Source: Coniochaeta sp. PMI_546
Taxonomy: Eukaryota; Ascomycota; Sordariomycetes; Coniochaetales; Coniochaetaceae
Reading direction: 5' to 3'
DNA: 64,000 nt
NCBI GenBank assembly: GCA_021432605.1
Contig: MU271144.1
Location: forward strand, 3,158,606 to 3,222,605
This document shows, one piece after another, positions 52,731 through 64,000 of this stretch. Numbering within the stretch: position 1 is the stretch's first letter; each line of letters opens with the position of its first letter. A model generated the notes under the pieces. The model searched no databases. It saw only the letters and a list, made by a program, of their open reading frames with translations, and had not been told where the DNA came from. Made by a program: the position numbers and the translations under genes.

Positions 52731-55002
52731 ATGGGTCGCGGTCTTACAGGCCGATCGACTTCACGGAGGTCGAGGCGAGATGCAGAAGGCGAAGGTCCCC
52801 GCCGTCCGCGGGTTGCTGAGGAGAGTGCAGAGGAGGACGAGCCTGCGCCTTTTCAAGGCCTGAGCCGGGCAACTGCCGAGGATCCGCTAGGTCTCGGCGC
52901 TGCGTACCTGGCTGAGGATGAGCCCTGGGGTCTGGCGGAGGGGGCTGGGTCAATGGTTAGTAGACCAGACCAACAGCCCGCTTTTTTGTGTGTGCACCAA
53001 ACAATAACTGACTGAAAGAAAGGGCCAACCTGCCGAGGAAGAAAGTCTTCCCACAAACGTGGAAGACCCTCGACCAGAGTTTTTTCGCCAATACTCACCC
53101 CCTCCGCCAGATCTCCACACCCAACGAAATCAACAGTTCCTTGTTGAGTTTCGCGCACGCTGGCCAGACCTCTTCACTGGAGACTCGTCACCATCAGAGC
53201 CCAGCAGTCCGAGGAGCACCATGTCTGGCTCTTCTTCAGACACCTCCTCGAGCAGCGAGGAACCCAGAGAGGTCTACGCCGACGACCACCAGGATAAATC
53301 CTGGAAGCCAAGAAAGTCTGGAGCACGAAAGAAGAAGGCCGCAGCGGGCAACCAGACCAAGGCCGGCAACAAGGCCAGCAAAATGCCCAAGCAGGCCTCA
53401 AAGGCTGCGGGCGCCGGCAAGGTCACGCAGCAGACCACCAAGATCGCTGCCAGGCCCCAGGCCGCTCAACCTAGCGCGCCACCAGCCAGAATGTCGGCTG
53501 CGCGGCCCCGTAAGCTCAACCACATCTGCCAGGTGTGTGATAGAGCCTACGATAGAAAGGAACGGCTGCAACGCCATATGGAAGCAGTCCACAACCTCCC
53601 TCCCTCGGGCAATGGTCCCACGACCAACCCTCCTCACCCTCCTCACCTTCCTCCGCCTCCTCCCCAGGCACCACTAGTTGCGGCACCAAGCCAGCAACCA
53701 GAGGAGACGATAGAGTCTACCTCCAAGCGCCCAGCACGCATTGTCGTCAAGCGCAATATTACCTCCCCAACCCCGGAGCCAGCCCCAGCTCCTTCTCCAA
53801 CTCCAGCTCCAGCCCAGCCGGCCAGCAAGATAACGCTGAAGAGGAGCAACCCCGCCGCTGCAACAGAGAAGCAGCCACGGAAGCGGCAGGCGCGGAACAT
53901 CCCGCCTCGCCAGCCCTATTTAGAATTGCGTTCTCCACCTACTACCACCCGCGAGACGCAGACCGGCACTCAGACTGCCGCACCTCTCCCACCGACCGCA
54001 GGAGTCCCCAGCGGCAACTCCCACCCTCCTTCCACCGGCGCGTCCGCGTTGTCTTTTGCCGCCCCAGTCGCCTTCGCCGGCAGACTTACTCATGCCAGCG
54101 GCTCAATGGCAGCGCACCCCGGAACAGGACCGGCTCCACCCTTGGCGAACCCAGTCAGCGCCATGGGCACAACTACCGCGGGCTCATCGTATAGGCCGCC
54201 ATATCGATACCGTCCGATTGAACAGGACTACTCATACCGAGACGCGGGAGGCTACCCACACTCGCAGAGGCAAGTTGGGCAGACCAACACCAGATCTGAG
54301 GGAACAGGCCAGCAGTTGCGTGACGAGGCTGGTGAGGAGAGCAACAAGAGCAAGGAGAGCGGCAAGGCCAAGGAGAGCGAGAAGGTCAAGGACAATGCTA
54401 AGGCCAAGGAGAGCGAGAAGGTCAAGGGGAAGGCTAAGGCCAAGGAGAGCAACCAGACTGTGCAGAGCAACGAGGCAAGAGCCCCTGCTCCCCGCACCAT
54501 CCTTCGCCCCAACCCCCGCCCAACCCCCCGCCCAACCGGACAGGCCACGACCACGGCTACGGCCACGACCAAGGAGAGCAACCAAACTGCGCAGAGCAAC
54601 GAGGCAAGAGCCCCTGCTCCTCGCCCTATCCTCCACCCTCGCCCCATCCTTCGCCCTCACCCCCGCCCTACCGGACAGGCCACGACCTCGGCTCCGGCCA
54701 CCACGGCTCCGGCCACTACGACCACGGCTACGGCCACGACCACGACCGCACCCACGACCGCACCCACGACCAGAGTCATGACATCTCGCCGGCGCCTACG
54801 GAGGGTCGTTATCAGAGAACCCAGCAGCGACGGTTCTCTCGGACAGGACATGATCGAGGAAGACGGGAGCTTTCCTACCGCCATCCGTCCATTATACGAG
54901 GGCATGGTCGATCCGTTATACGAGCGCTACGTTGGACCGGATAGCGGCGAAGAGGTCGATGACGATAACTGGATGAGCCCGACCGGACCGGCTGAAGAGT
55001 GA
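52731..55002 (+). CDS. disordered protein with one C2H2 zinc finger, unknown function
   Basis: Two exons, 52731-52955 and 53023-55002 (67-nt intron), give 734 residues. The only ordered element is a C2H2 finger at about 244-266 (CQVCDRAYDRKERLQRHM plus a C-terminal His), preceded by a Lys/Ala-rich basic stretch that could be an NLS. The N-terminus is acidic and Arg-rich. The rest is Pro/Ala/Thr-rich. The C-terminal third contains KAKESEKVK-type repeats and a 43-residue (129-nt) direct duplication starting at 54442 and 54571 (KESNQTVQSNEARAPAPR and its copy), then a Thr/Ala run and an acidic end. A nuclear DNA-binding role is plausible from the finger and basic region. The paired GATA sites lie in its upstream region. 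Confidence 0.78.
54442..54700 (+). repeat. 129-nt direct coding duplication in the C2H2 gene
   Basis: The block starting AAGGAGAGCAACCA at 54442 recurs at 54571, exactly 129 nt (43 codons) downstream. Both copies encode a KESNQT, NEARAPAPR and RPTGQATT order with small changes. Confidence 0.75.
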
Positions 55003-55785
55003 TCACTACTACCTCTTCAGAAAGCCGCTTCAAGATGGATCGAAAGCTGTTGTCGAAGTTATGATACCCATTTCCTTTGTTTTCTCATTCGATGGTTTTA
55101 TTTTCTCTCTCGGCTCCAGGGAAAGGTTTCATGACGAGCATGACCAACGAGCATGAACAACGAGCATGAACGACGAGCATGAACGACGAGCAGGACGGTT
55201 CAAGGACTCAAGGAGGCACAGGAGATGCGAAATGACGAGGGAAATGGCCACAAGTCAGAGAATTCTTGGGCGTTTTGCTAGCATCCGGGCATGTCGGATG
55301 CACACTATAAAAGTCCCATTGGGCAATAATACGAATATATTGTATTATTATTAACTTCACGGCCTCAAAAGAAGGCACATCTCGAGTGAAAATACGTGAT
55401 GACATGGAAAGATTGAAGTGTTCACAGTCGCAGTCGTGATAAGCTTCCCGTCATGCCAGTGGGAGGATCCACCTTCGTTGCGGTACGTACCCGAGAAACT
55501 GCACGGACCGCTCGCTGTACTGCGGTACACTGTGGCACACTGTGGTACGTAACGTCAGCGCCTCCAAACCGGGGGAGCTCCTTCCAGCCTTCCAGCCTTG
55601 CCGACCGGATGTACTGTACTGTACTTTGTCCACCTTGAACGAACATTTCAGCTTCTGCTCTCAAATACCCATTGCTTTCGGAATACAGGAGTGTCTCGAG
55701 TCATCTCCTCACAGCTACAGGCGTGCTTCTGATTTAATTGAGATCTCTCCTGTATCTTGTCCCCCGCCCCGGGTCAAACCTCACC
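55003..55785. other. intergenic, C2H2 gene 3' UTR and END3 promoter
   Basis: These 783 bp hold a 13-nt minisatellite (55131-55191) just after the C2H2 gene and presumably the END3 promoter. No gene is supported. Confidence 0.5.
55131..55191 (+). repeat. 13-nt minisatellite, unit ATGAACGACGAGC
   Basis: Four full 13-nt units (55140, 55153, 55166 and 55179) follow a partial 9-nt unit at 55131. The last two are identical and the earlier ones differ by one or two bases. It lies in the probable 3' UTR of the C2H2 gene. Confidence 0.85.
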
Positions 55786-57175
55786 ATGGCGCCGCGCATA
55801 GAAGCTCAGGAGATCGAAACATACTGGAACATCTTCTCGACCAGGACCAACGGCGGGAAGTACCTCACAGGCGAGCAAGCAGCACCGGTGCTGAAGAACA
55901 GCGGTCTGCGGGATGACCAGCTCGAGCGGGTCTGGGACCTGGCAGACGTGGACAACGACGGCAACCTCGACTTTGAGGAGTTCTGCGTGGCCATGCGCGT
56001 CATCTTTGACATTCTGAATGGGGTATGTTCTTACACTCTTTTCTGGCCCAATGTGTGTTTCTCCTGGGGGTCACAAATGTTGACATATCTCTTTGCTACC
56101 ATAGGAATACGCCGACGTCCCGACAACGCTACCCGACTGGCTGGTCCCGGAATCCAAAGCGCATCTCGTCCAAGCAAACAGAGCCCTCACGGGCAAGGCA
56201 GCACAGTTCGAGCAGGTAGAAGACGATGACGACGACTCGGCGGGCCTGAAAGACGGCTTCGACTGGTACATGAGCCCGGAAGACAAGTCCAAGTACGAAG
56301 CAATCTACCAAGAAAACAGAGACATGCGCGGCGAGATAGCATGTAAGCCACCACCCCTGCTCCCTTTTTGTCTTCCTTCCTCTCCCCTTCCCCCCTCTAT
56401 CTCTCCAATGGCTAAACTTTCCTGTTTTCCCCTCCCAGTCTCGGCCCTAGAAGACCTCTACGCCTCCCTCGACGTGCCCGACACCGACATCCGCTCGGCC
56501 TGGAACCTGATCAACCCCTCTGCGCGGCCGAGCATCAACAAGGACGCCGCCCTGGCCTTCCTGCACATCCTCAACTACCGGCACGAAGGGTTCCGCATCC
56601 CGCGCACCGTGCCCGCCTCGCTGAGGGCCTCCTTCGAGCGCAACAACATCGACTACCAGCTCGACAACAACAACAACAAGCCCGCCTCGTCCTCCCGCTG
56701 GGCGGTCAAGGCCGACGACACCACCCCGACGGGCCGCAAGGCCAAGTTCGGCGACCAGTACCTCACGCGCCTCGGCCGGACGGGGGTCAAGTCCACCGGG
56801 ACGGACTTCAGCTCGGCCCGGAGCGGGGACGCCGAGTGGGAGGAGGTCAGGCTGAGGAAGCAGCTGGCCGAGCTGGAGGACAGGATCAGCCAGGTCGAGG
56901 AGCACGCCCAGCTCCGGAGGGGCGGGAAGAGGGACAGCAAGCCGGCGCTGGTCAAGAGGGAGCTGGAGCAGCTGCTGGACTACAAGAGGAGGGAGCTGAG
57001 GGACCTGGAGGAGGGGAAGGGCAAGGCGGCCTCGGGCCAGAGTCTGAAGGGGGTGGCGGAGGATCTGGCGACGGTGCGGGAGCAGGTTGAGGGGCTGGAG
57101 GGGCATTTGAGGGCGCGGCAGGCTGTGCTTGAGGGGTTGAGGAGGGAGATTGAGGAGGAGAAGGCGGGGAGGTGA
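55786..57175 (+). CDS. END3: END3, EH-domain endocytosis protein
   Basis: Three exons, 55786-56022, 56105-56342 and 56439-57175, give 403 residues, the usual End3 length. The N-terminal EH domain (about 1-95) has [20 protein letters not shown] and the calcium loop [33 protein letters not shown] then starts a second EH-like domain containing [20 protein letters not shown]. The C-terminal ~100 residues form a coiled coil ([19 protein letters not shown] onward). End3 joins Pan1 and Sla1 in the actin-regulatory complex that drives endocytic internalisation and patch assembly. Splice sites are standard and all phases agree. Confidence 0.96.
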
Positions 57176-57415
57176 TTACTGGGTCAACTACGCCTGTGAC
57201 GAGGGACGATGGGGTGGGGAAGTCGGAGTGGTGAGGGTGTAGATAGGATAGCGTCATGATTACTGATGGACTAAACTACTATCCTTGTAGTAAATGGTAC
57301 ATATATTCGAACCCAGTCAGATCTCGTAAGGAATTATACGGGGTATTAACAGCCCTGCCGTCCGTTGCCTCTCCTGCTGTCTCGTCCCACCCGAATTGAC
57401 AGATCCCCGGATTGC

Positions 57416-58641
57416 TCAGGCAACAGAACCATCGACATATCCAGCCATATAGTTCAACCCTAGCGTCCGTCCCTTGCCCATCCAAGCCATGATGGACAGC
57501 ATCTTGACGGCTCCCATCCGACCAGCCGCCCTGCTGCGTCCGGTCGCGCAGGTGAAGATATCAAACGGCATGCCCTTGACGACCGTAGGCGGCTTGTCCT
57601 TCAGCGCCGCTTCGACATTCTTGGCCACGCCGGCGGCCTGTCCTGGTTAGCAAGTAATAATAAATTTCATCTTCCCCTTTCTCGCTCACAGTTGAGAATC
57701 GAAAAAGAAGATCAAGGCAAAAAAAACCGACTCACCTGCTTCTGCGTGATCAAGAACCCACACCTAGGCCGCCCAACCGCATCACCAGCAGCCCAAACCC
57801 CCTCAGCGCCCTTGACACCCAGAAACTCATCCACCAGCACCCGCCCCCTCTCGTCCTTGAACCGCGCCTCGACAAACTCCGTGTTGGGCACAAGCCCCAT
57901 GGTAGGCAGATACAAATCCGTGACGATCGTCTCCCCCCCTCCACCGGCCAGCACCACCTCGGTCTTACCCCCATCCACCTCCCGGACAGAGTCAACCCTT
58001 GCGCCCGTGCGGACCTGCACCCTCAGTTTCGCCAGCTCGCTCCTGACCGAGGCCGCAATGGAGTCCGCCCCGAGGACCTCTGCGTCAGCGCTGAGGAGAA
58101 CGATCTCCTTCCTGGTCTGGCGGTGGGGGTTGTCAAAGGCCAGCTCGGCGGCGAGCTCGCAGCCCGTCGCGCCGGCGCCGGCGACGACGATGTGGGAGGC
58201 GGCGGAGACGCGGTCGGCCAGGGAGTGGAGGAGGTCGAGCACCTCCTCGTAGCTGCCGTCGGCTTTCCAGGGGGTTGAGTGGGAGGCAGAGGCGGTCCGG
58301 GCGCCGGTGGCGATGACTAGGTGGTCGTAGGGGATGGTGCGGTGGTTGTCGAGGGTGACGGTGCGGAGGGCGAGGTCGGAGGAGGTGGCGGTTCCGATGA
58401 CCAGCTCGTAGGAGTCTGACGGGTAGCGCGAGAGGATGGTGGTGAGGGGGGCGAAGAGCTGGGTTGCTTGGAGGGGGGATTCGGGCACGACGGCGCGGAC
58501 GGAGGCGAGGTTCCAGTAGAAGTGGCTGTTCTTGGAGACGAGGATGACTTTTAGGTCGGAGGTGGGCGGGTGCTTCAGGAGGTGGTGGGCTATGTGCAGG
58601 CCGGCGTAGGAGCCGCCCAGGATGAGGACTGTCTTGGTCAT
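57416..58641 (-). CDS. AIF/AMID (FSP1-like) FAD-dependent NAD(P)H oxidoreductase
   Basis: Exons 58641-57736 and 57637-57416 are joined across a 98-nt intron (donor GTGAGT, branch GCTAAC), giving 375 residues. The FAD-binding Rossmann motif is at the N-terminus (VLILGGSYAGLHIAHHLL). The NAD(P)-binding motif is at about 150-165 (VVAGAGATGCELAAEL), and the second FAD motif GVWAAGDAVG is near 285. The length and domain order match AIFM2/AMID-like proteins, which reduce quinones or act as type-II-like NADH dehydrogenases at lipid droplets, mitochondria or the cytosol. There is no presequence or transmembrane segment, and no N-myristoylation Gly2. The physiological acceptor is unknown. It converges with END3 (240 bp). 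Confidence 0.9.
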
Positions 58642-59804
58642 GATTTTGGTCGAGATGAGGTGAGTTTTCTAGAGGTTGAGTGAGGGTGAGGGTGAGGGTA
58701 AGAGGATGAAAGAACGAGGTGTCAGCTTGGAGCAAAGAAGTGTGTATAACGGTCAAGTCTGGAAGGGAGTGAGCAGTGTATAAGCTGTCTCACACTCCGG
58801 GCCTAGTTTAACTTGTGGTATGTCCGGACTCAGGTCCCTGCATTGGGGTGAGGTGAGATATGATATGGCTTTGTCTGGAGTTGTGGTTGTACACGCAACT
58901 TTGTCAATTGATGGCGGGAGAGATGGACACATGAAACAGCTACCAACCCTCTGGTGACACAGACACCGAGGAATCTCTCTGTTATAGTGTAAAGCCTTGA
59001 TGGAAGCTACCTTGGTGTATCCCATGGAGCTTGGAGCTTGGAACTTAGATGCATCGCGGCATGGACACCCGGACACCCGGACCCCCGACCTGCCGGTGCC
59101 GTTGAGGTACTGTAGCCAAGCATCTTCGGGACCGAACCATAAAAGCTAATCATCCTGCAACCTCTGCACTTGACTCGAAGGAGGTTTCCGTGAGCCTCCG
59201 TGAAAACAAGAAAAGAATAAGCTGACGAGATACGCATGTACAATAAGCGCAATTGTCCCTTTGAAAGAGTGTACCGTCCGTTGTTTTGTTTCCGAGTACG
59301 AGATCGCGCCTGTCTTCGAGGCCCTATGAAGCATTCATAGTGATATCTACGCTTGGGCTAAGCGTCAACGCGGGTCTCTACCCCTGCTATACTCTGCAGA
59401 ACTCTAGATTTGCCTTTTCCCTTTCTTTTGGGCGATATTTCAGTGGCTATCTATTGAATGGAAGGAAAGATAGCACTAAATCAGGCAGCTAATTCTTTTT
59501 GCAAAGGGGAAACTGATATATATAAAGCCCGTACATTCATAGACTCAGGTAAATAGGATTTGCTTGTGTTACGACCGCAAGTTGAGAAACATTGACAATA
59601 TAACGATATAACCGTATGCGTGACAGCAGTCGCACAGGAGAGCGGCAGTTATCAACATCATGTCATTGATTCGGAACATTCGACTCGCTGTTGTCTATGG
59701 CATTTCTAGATCCTGATCCTGTGCCGCCGTAATCTAATAGTCTATCTAGCCCGATGGTACGCAATGTAGATCTCAAAACCGACCAAGTGATTCTGAACTG
59801 GCGT
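58642..59804. other. intergenic, no gene recognised
   Basis: These 1.16 kb hold the oxidoreductase promoter and the transporter's 3' UTR. A short GAGGGT run (58680-58700) is too brief and of the wrong unit to be telomeric. No gene is supported. Confidence 0.5.
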
Positions 59805-62274
59805 TCACGCTTTTACCATCCCCTTCTCCTTCTCCCTCCACCTTCTCCGCCGCTCCCTGTCCCCCCGCCACTGCATACCCCATCCCCACTCGACAGCAAG
59901 GAGGATCGAGGCCGCGACCACCAGCAGCGCCAGCCCCACAAACGCCGCACTCACGCCCACCAGCCCGAGCATGCCGTCCACCAGGCCCACGCCCACCGCC
60001 CCCATGGTACACCGCACCAGGTTATTGACCGCCGCGCTGCCCGCCCCCTTACCCGGGCACAGGTCCGACACCAGCGTCGTGTTGACGGCAAACACGGCAT
60101 TGGACGTCGCCGCAATCAAGAACTGAAGCGCCAGCGGCACCGCGATCCACCCGCGACTGCCCGTCAGCGCCCACTGGTCCGGCGGCAGCAGGCTGAAGCC
60201 GTACATCGCCGTGGCCGCCACGAAGAGGCCCGTGATCCACGGCACCTGCCGCAGCCGGGCGTGCTCGATGCAGAAGTCCAGGGGCAGCGCCTTCTTGTTC
60301 TTGGACGGGGGCGGGGCGTCCGGGTTGGCGGACAGGTAGTCCCGCTCCAGGGCCAGGAAGTCCCGCGTCATGAGCTTGCCGGCTATGGCGGAGCCGACGA
60401 TCGTGCCGAAGCCTGTGGACGGAGCGCAAATGATCTGTTAGTCTCGCGACTGTGTTTGCATGTGCGTCTGGCACAAGGAGAGAAAAAGAGGTCCTCTTAG
60501 GCAGCATGATCTACTCGAGAGGATATGCGGTGCAGTGGGGAGAAAGGGGCATCCAGACATACCGTTCGGAATGAACGCCAGGCCGAGCGTCAGCTCGTTC
60601 AGATTGAATCGGGATTTGAAGAGACCAGTCGTACTGGCGACCACCATGCTCCAGACAGTGTATATCAGACCCCCAAATACCAGGCTGGCCAATATGTCCT
60701 TCTCCACAACCAGTCTCAGCGGCTCCGCGAACGTCGCTAGCGTCACTTTGGGACGGACGGCGACGTCCTCCGGGTCCTCCATGTACTCGGGTTCCTTGAC
60801 GAAGCGGCGGATGAGCGGGTTGTGGATCCCCGTGAGCCGGAGCGTGCCGTCGCCGGCGATGCTACGCATGGTCTCGGGCAGAAACACTGCGATGGCGATG
60901 ACGACGATGGTGGATAATATCAGGAGGAATACAAATATGGACCTGTTTTATTCTCCCCCATGTTTGGGGCGTGCTGTCAGAGCTGATTCGCCAAGATTAC
61001 AGACATCTTCAGAGGCTCGGGCTCTGGCAAACATACCGGAAGCCCAGGAAATTGGCAAGAAGTCCGCCGAGAACAGGACCAACGGCGATACTGAAGTTTC
61101 GGACTATATGACCATTTCAGTTCGTGTTGCTACAGTCATGTGTGTCTGGTAGTACCAGGCCCCAGGAAACAGCGCAACAGGTAAAAAAAGACATGGCTTG
61201 GCTTACTGGCTTGGTAGAAGCTGATAAAGGCACCTCTCTCCAGCGGCGTGGAAATGTCCTGGATAACACCGTTGCCTTTAAGACGAGACCTCGTCAGCCT
61301 TTTGACACGACGACAGTAAAGAAGCAGAGGCGAAAGACAGTCACATACCGATACTAACTGTGGACGCGCTCCCGGCCGCCTGCAGTCCCCTGAACACCAG
61401 CAGAACCGGGAAATTGGGCGAGAAGCTGAGCACGAGGTTGGCTGCGATGTAGACCGCGAACGAATAGATGTAGATGGGTCGCCGTCCCAGAGTGTCGGAC
61501 AGGGAGCCCCATATCAGAGGCGATATGCCCTGCACGACGAGGTACGAGGTGATGGTCAGAGAGACAGCGGCTAGGCTGACATTGAGATCCTATCTCTCAC
61601 TGTTACCTCACCAACATCTTGCAAGCCACGCAACCCATGAGACGTGTCGAACGTACCTTGGCGATCGCATCCAGAGATGGGAGGTAGATGTTGGAAGAGA
61701 GACCTGAAAACAACCCAGCCACGCCGATGATGCCAATAACAACCCACTTCTGCCTCTTGGTGAAGATGTGGTACGGCTTTTCCGGCGCCGGCGGCGACGG
61801 TGGCGGCAAAGGAGAAGCACTCTCCTGTCCCGCGAACTTCTCGTCGCCAATCTGGCCGCCAAAGTAGTCCCCATACTGATCCCGAGGTTGCTGGTAAGTT
61901 TGCTGGTAACCCCCCGGCGAGAGCGTGGTGCTGTCCGCGCGCCCGACGGGTCGAGATCCGGAAGACGCCAGGCTGAGCCTGTTGCGCTCCAGCTTGGAGA
62001 GCCGAGCCTCGACGGGCTGCCCCTCTCGGTAGGGCCACTCCAGGTCGTAGGTCGGGTTCGGGATGATGGTTGATATGGCCGTGCCGGCCATCAGATACAT
62101 GTCGTGGCCGACGGTCCGCCATCCCTCGAGGGTGCTGAACCGCCGGACGAGGGGGTTGCGTGCGCCCAGCGAGAACACGCTCCCCCTCGAGGTTCTCGAG
62201 GCCCGATCCCGTGGTGTCGAGGACGACATGTCTGTGAGCCGTATTGAACGGTCGTCGAACTTCGTGTCCGACAT
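59805..62274 (-). CDS. MFS transporter, DHA1 drug:H+ antiporter type (Qdr/Dtr-like)
   Basis: Six exons (62274-61657, 61589-61349, 61275-61207, 61103-61037, 60942-60563, 60412-59805) give 660 residues in continuous phase. A ~175-residue hydrophilic N-terminus precedes the first helix (WVVIGIIGVAGLFSGLSS). Motif A is GSLSDTLGRRPIY and the antiporter motif C is GPVLGGLLA, so the protein is a DHA1-type proton antiporter with about 12 helices and a cytoplasmic middle loop of ~60 residues. The N-terminal segment ARNPLVRRFSTLEGW is echoed in the central loop by IHNPLIRRFVKEPEY. Yeast relatives (Qdr, Dtr1, Aqr1) export drugs, polyamines or spore-wall precursors. The substrate here is unknown. No biosynthetic cluster surrounds it. 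Confidence 0.93.
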
Positions 62275-63265
62275 TGTGTGCTATGTGCTATGTAAGATTC
62301 CTTTTCGACAGAGCCGACGCCTGTTCCGTCTGACCAGACTTATGTGGTCGAGACCGTCCACGAAGGGGAGAGATTTACCCTCGTAGGGAATCACTGGCTA
62401 TCCTCAGGGAGCTGCCCTGGCGGTGGAGACTGTCTCCGCTGTTGCGATACGATTCAAGCCGCAAGAGTCAAGACCAGTCACACGTGTAGCTGTGACGGGC
62501 TAGGGTCTCTTCTCGAACGGCGCTGGAGACGATTCAACGCGCGGCATGCTGTAGTAGCGAAAGATAGACAGACAGATAGGGCCTCCAACCGCCACGCAGG
62601 GGCAGAGAAGCCCCCCTTAGCATGTGGTTGGCCTTCTCTTCCAACATTCTCAAGCCTGTCTAGAAGTTTAAAACGTGGCAGCCCGAAACACACTGCCCGG
62701 CACATGGACTATACTTGGTGTGTCTGACCCCTGCCGGCAGTCGATCTGTGGGTCCCGTACGTGGGGTCCCCTGGTGCGATGCAGACCGGTGCAGGGTCGG
62801 GGGAGGACCCCTGCCCAGGTGCGGCGGCGGCTTCTTGGCCCGGAGGCCTTATCGGGGAATTGTCTTGGCCAGGGGGGGTCTGAAACGGCCGTTTTACACT
62901 CCCAATCTGGCTATTTGAGTTATCTTTACTACTTCGCTCGGGTACCAGCCACCGAGACCTCATGGAGAACAGGGGGAAGACGAAGTATACGGAATGGTCG
63001 AAGGGAAGGAGTTCGTGGTTGAATTTGTCTGCAGAATCCACAGCTACGCATCAATTGCTGCCGGCGATTCTTGTGACAGGGAAGACGGAGCATGTAAATC
63101 AACGAGAGAAAAAAGACGAAGAGGAGGTCGAAAAGGGAAGGGAGTTTATTCTAGAAGCATGCGGCGACCGGTCTTGTCTAGTCCTGTTTCTATGCAGCCA
63201 ACCGTCCTGTCTAGTGTCTAGGATCTGCATCTACACGGAGAGCATGCAGAGCACACCGCCGCCGT
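62275..63265. other. intergenic, transporter promoter
   Basis: These 991 bp lie between the transporter start and the 3' end of the Thr-rich membrane-protein gene. No gene, repeat or RNA was recognised. Confidence 0.5.
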
Positions 63266-63957
63266 TTAACCTGGATATATGCCCTTTTCGGGCATATACT
63301 CATCGTCCTTGCGCCGCCTCGCCTTGGTCCGCTTCCTCCACCACAGCAACACCGCCGCGGCCACGGTGGACACTCCGGCCAGGGTTCCGACGACGACGAG
63401 AAATGCGGCTCCGGCGCTTGAGACGAGCGGAACGGCCACTACCGGCGCGCTGACTGACCCCTGGTCCGCGACAGGAGCGGTGGTGATTGCTACCGTAGGC
63501 AGTGTCGTAACATCTGCCGTCACTGTGACCGTCTGCGCTTGTGCCGTGACGCTGATGAGGGAGAATGCCGTCGTCGTGACGGTTGGTGACAGTGTGCCGC
63601 TGCTGCCCATGACCATGTCTGTTAGCTTGTCCCATCAAGTAGAGTGTTTCTCCTTGAGAGAAACAGCAGGTTGTCTGGGGCGTACCTGGTGCTGGTCGTC
63701 GAGCTCGAGGTCGTTGTCACTATGCTCGTCGGCACGGTGGTGGATGCGACTGTAGTGCTTACTCTCGTTGTGCTTGCCAGTGAGGTCGGTAGCAATACAA
63801 GAGAGGTTGTGCGGATTGGTGTGCTTGTAGATGTGACGACCGGAGTATGCTCCTCCTCCACCTCCTCTAGCAGGCGTGGCGTCCTAGGCGCCCTCTCCTG
63901 GACGGCTTCGATCTTGATAGGAGGAGGCCTGGCCCTCCGCCTTGAATAAGCATCCAT
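63266..63957 (-). CDS. Thr-rich single-pass membrane protein, 5' end uncertain
   Basis: Exons 63957-63686 and 63602-63266 are joined across an 83-nt intron (donor GTACGC, branch GCTAAC, acceptor GGGCAG), giving 202 residues from ATG 63957. The chain is Thr/Ser/Val-rich, with one transmembrane helix near residues 155-180 (AAFLVVVGTLAGVSTVAAAVLLWW) and a short basic tail RKRTKARRRKDDEYM. No signal peptide is seen, so a further 5' exon probably lies beyond the right edge. The layout fits a fungal mucin-like sensor or an anchored wall protein, but the family is not recognised. The acceptor choice rests on keeping the frame and on branch-point spacing. Confidence 0.65.
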
Positions 63958-64000
63958 CTCCTGCCTTGGTAGCTCGTTGTGATATCAAGCTAGAAGGTGA

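Noticed and set aside
58677-58702. GAGGGT-type hexamer run resembling telomeric repeat
   Set aside because: Only about three units, and not the TTAGGG unit of filamentous fungi.
1-64000. Mobile elements, LTR or virus-like copies, CRISPR arrays, rRNA genes
   Set aside because: None was seen: no reverse transcriptase, integrase, transposase or capsid motifs in the translated frames, no long terminal repeats, and no regularly spaced repeats outside coding arrays.

Overview
The window reads as nuclear DNA of a filamentous ascomycete (Pezizomycotina), most likely a Sordariomycete. Genes are compact and on both strands. Introns are short (about 47-214 nt) with GT/AG ends and clear CTAAC-type branch points. 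The Ras protein closely resembles the Neurospora ras-1 / Aspergillus RasA type, and one tRNA-Leu carries a typical short intron. The species cannot be named from the sequence. I saw no transposon, LTR element, virus-like element or CRISPR array.

Layout, left to right: a Ysc84/SH3YL1-type actin-patch protein cut by the left edge (minus); a small one-pass membrane protein and a doubtful small two-exon gene (minus); an F-box protein (minus); an RNF216-like RBR ubiquitin ligase with a membrane hairpin inside its IBR region (plus); the peroxisomal beta-oxidation multifunctional enzyme FOX2 (minus); a glycerate-kinase/Tda10-type P-loop kinase (plus); an Ecm11-domain protein (minus); tRNA-Leu(AAG) (minus); a SWIM+RING zinc-finger gene whose RING is interrupted by an in-frame TAG (minus); the cytosolic Fe-S assembly ATPase NBP35 (plus); glia maturation factor (minus); a molybdopterin-binding-domain protein with eight exons, two of them micro-exons (plus); Ras (plus); a large Cys-rich/disordered protein of unknown function (plus); a 1,329-residue Thr-rich GPI-type wall protein with two tandem-repeat arrays (minus); a kelch-type one-pass membrane protein (plus); an ABHD5-like hydrolase (minus); Spo7 (plus); a dual-specificity-phosphatase-like protein (plus); a disordered C2H2 protein preceded by two palindromic pairs of GATA motifs (plus); END3 (plus); an AIF/FSP1-like oxidoreductase (minus); a DHA1 MFS transporter (minus); and a Thr-rich one-pass membrane protein near the right edge (minus).

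Functional themes are inferred from family membership. Three genes act on actin and endocytosis (Ysc84-like, GMF, END3). Three encode Thr-rich or kelch-type cell-surface proteins. Four touch lipid metabolism or peroxisomes (FOX2, Spo7, ABHD5-like, AIF-like). Three belong to ubiquitin or zinc-finger families (F-box, RBR, SWIM-RING). Nothing indicates an operon-like or secondary-metabolite cluster. The observations most worth checking are the in-frame TAG inside a RING domain, the paired palindromic GATA sites, the GC-AG intron with a 9-nt exon, the membrane hairpin splitting the IBR, and the two large disordered zinc-binding proteins of unknown role.
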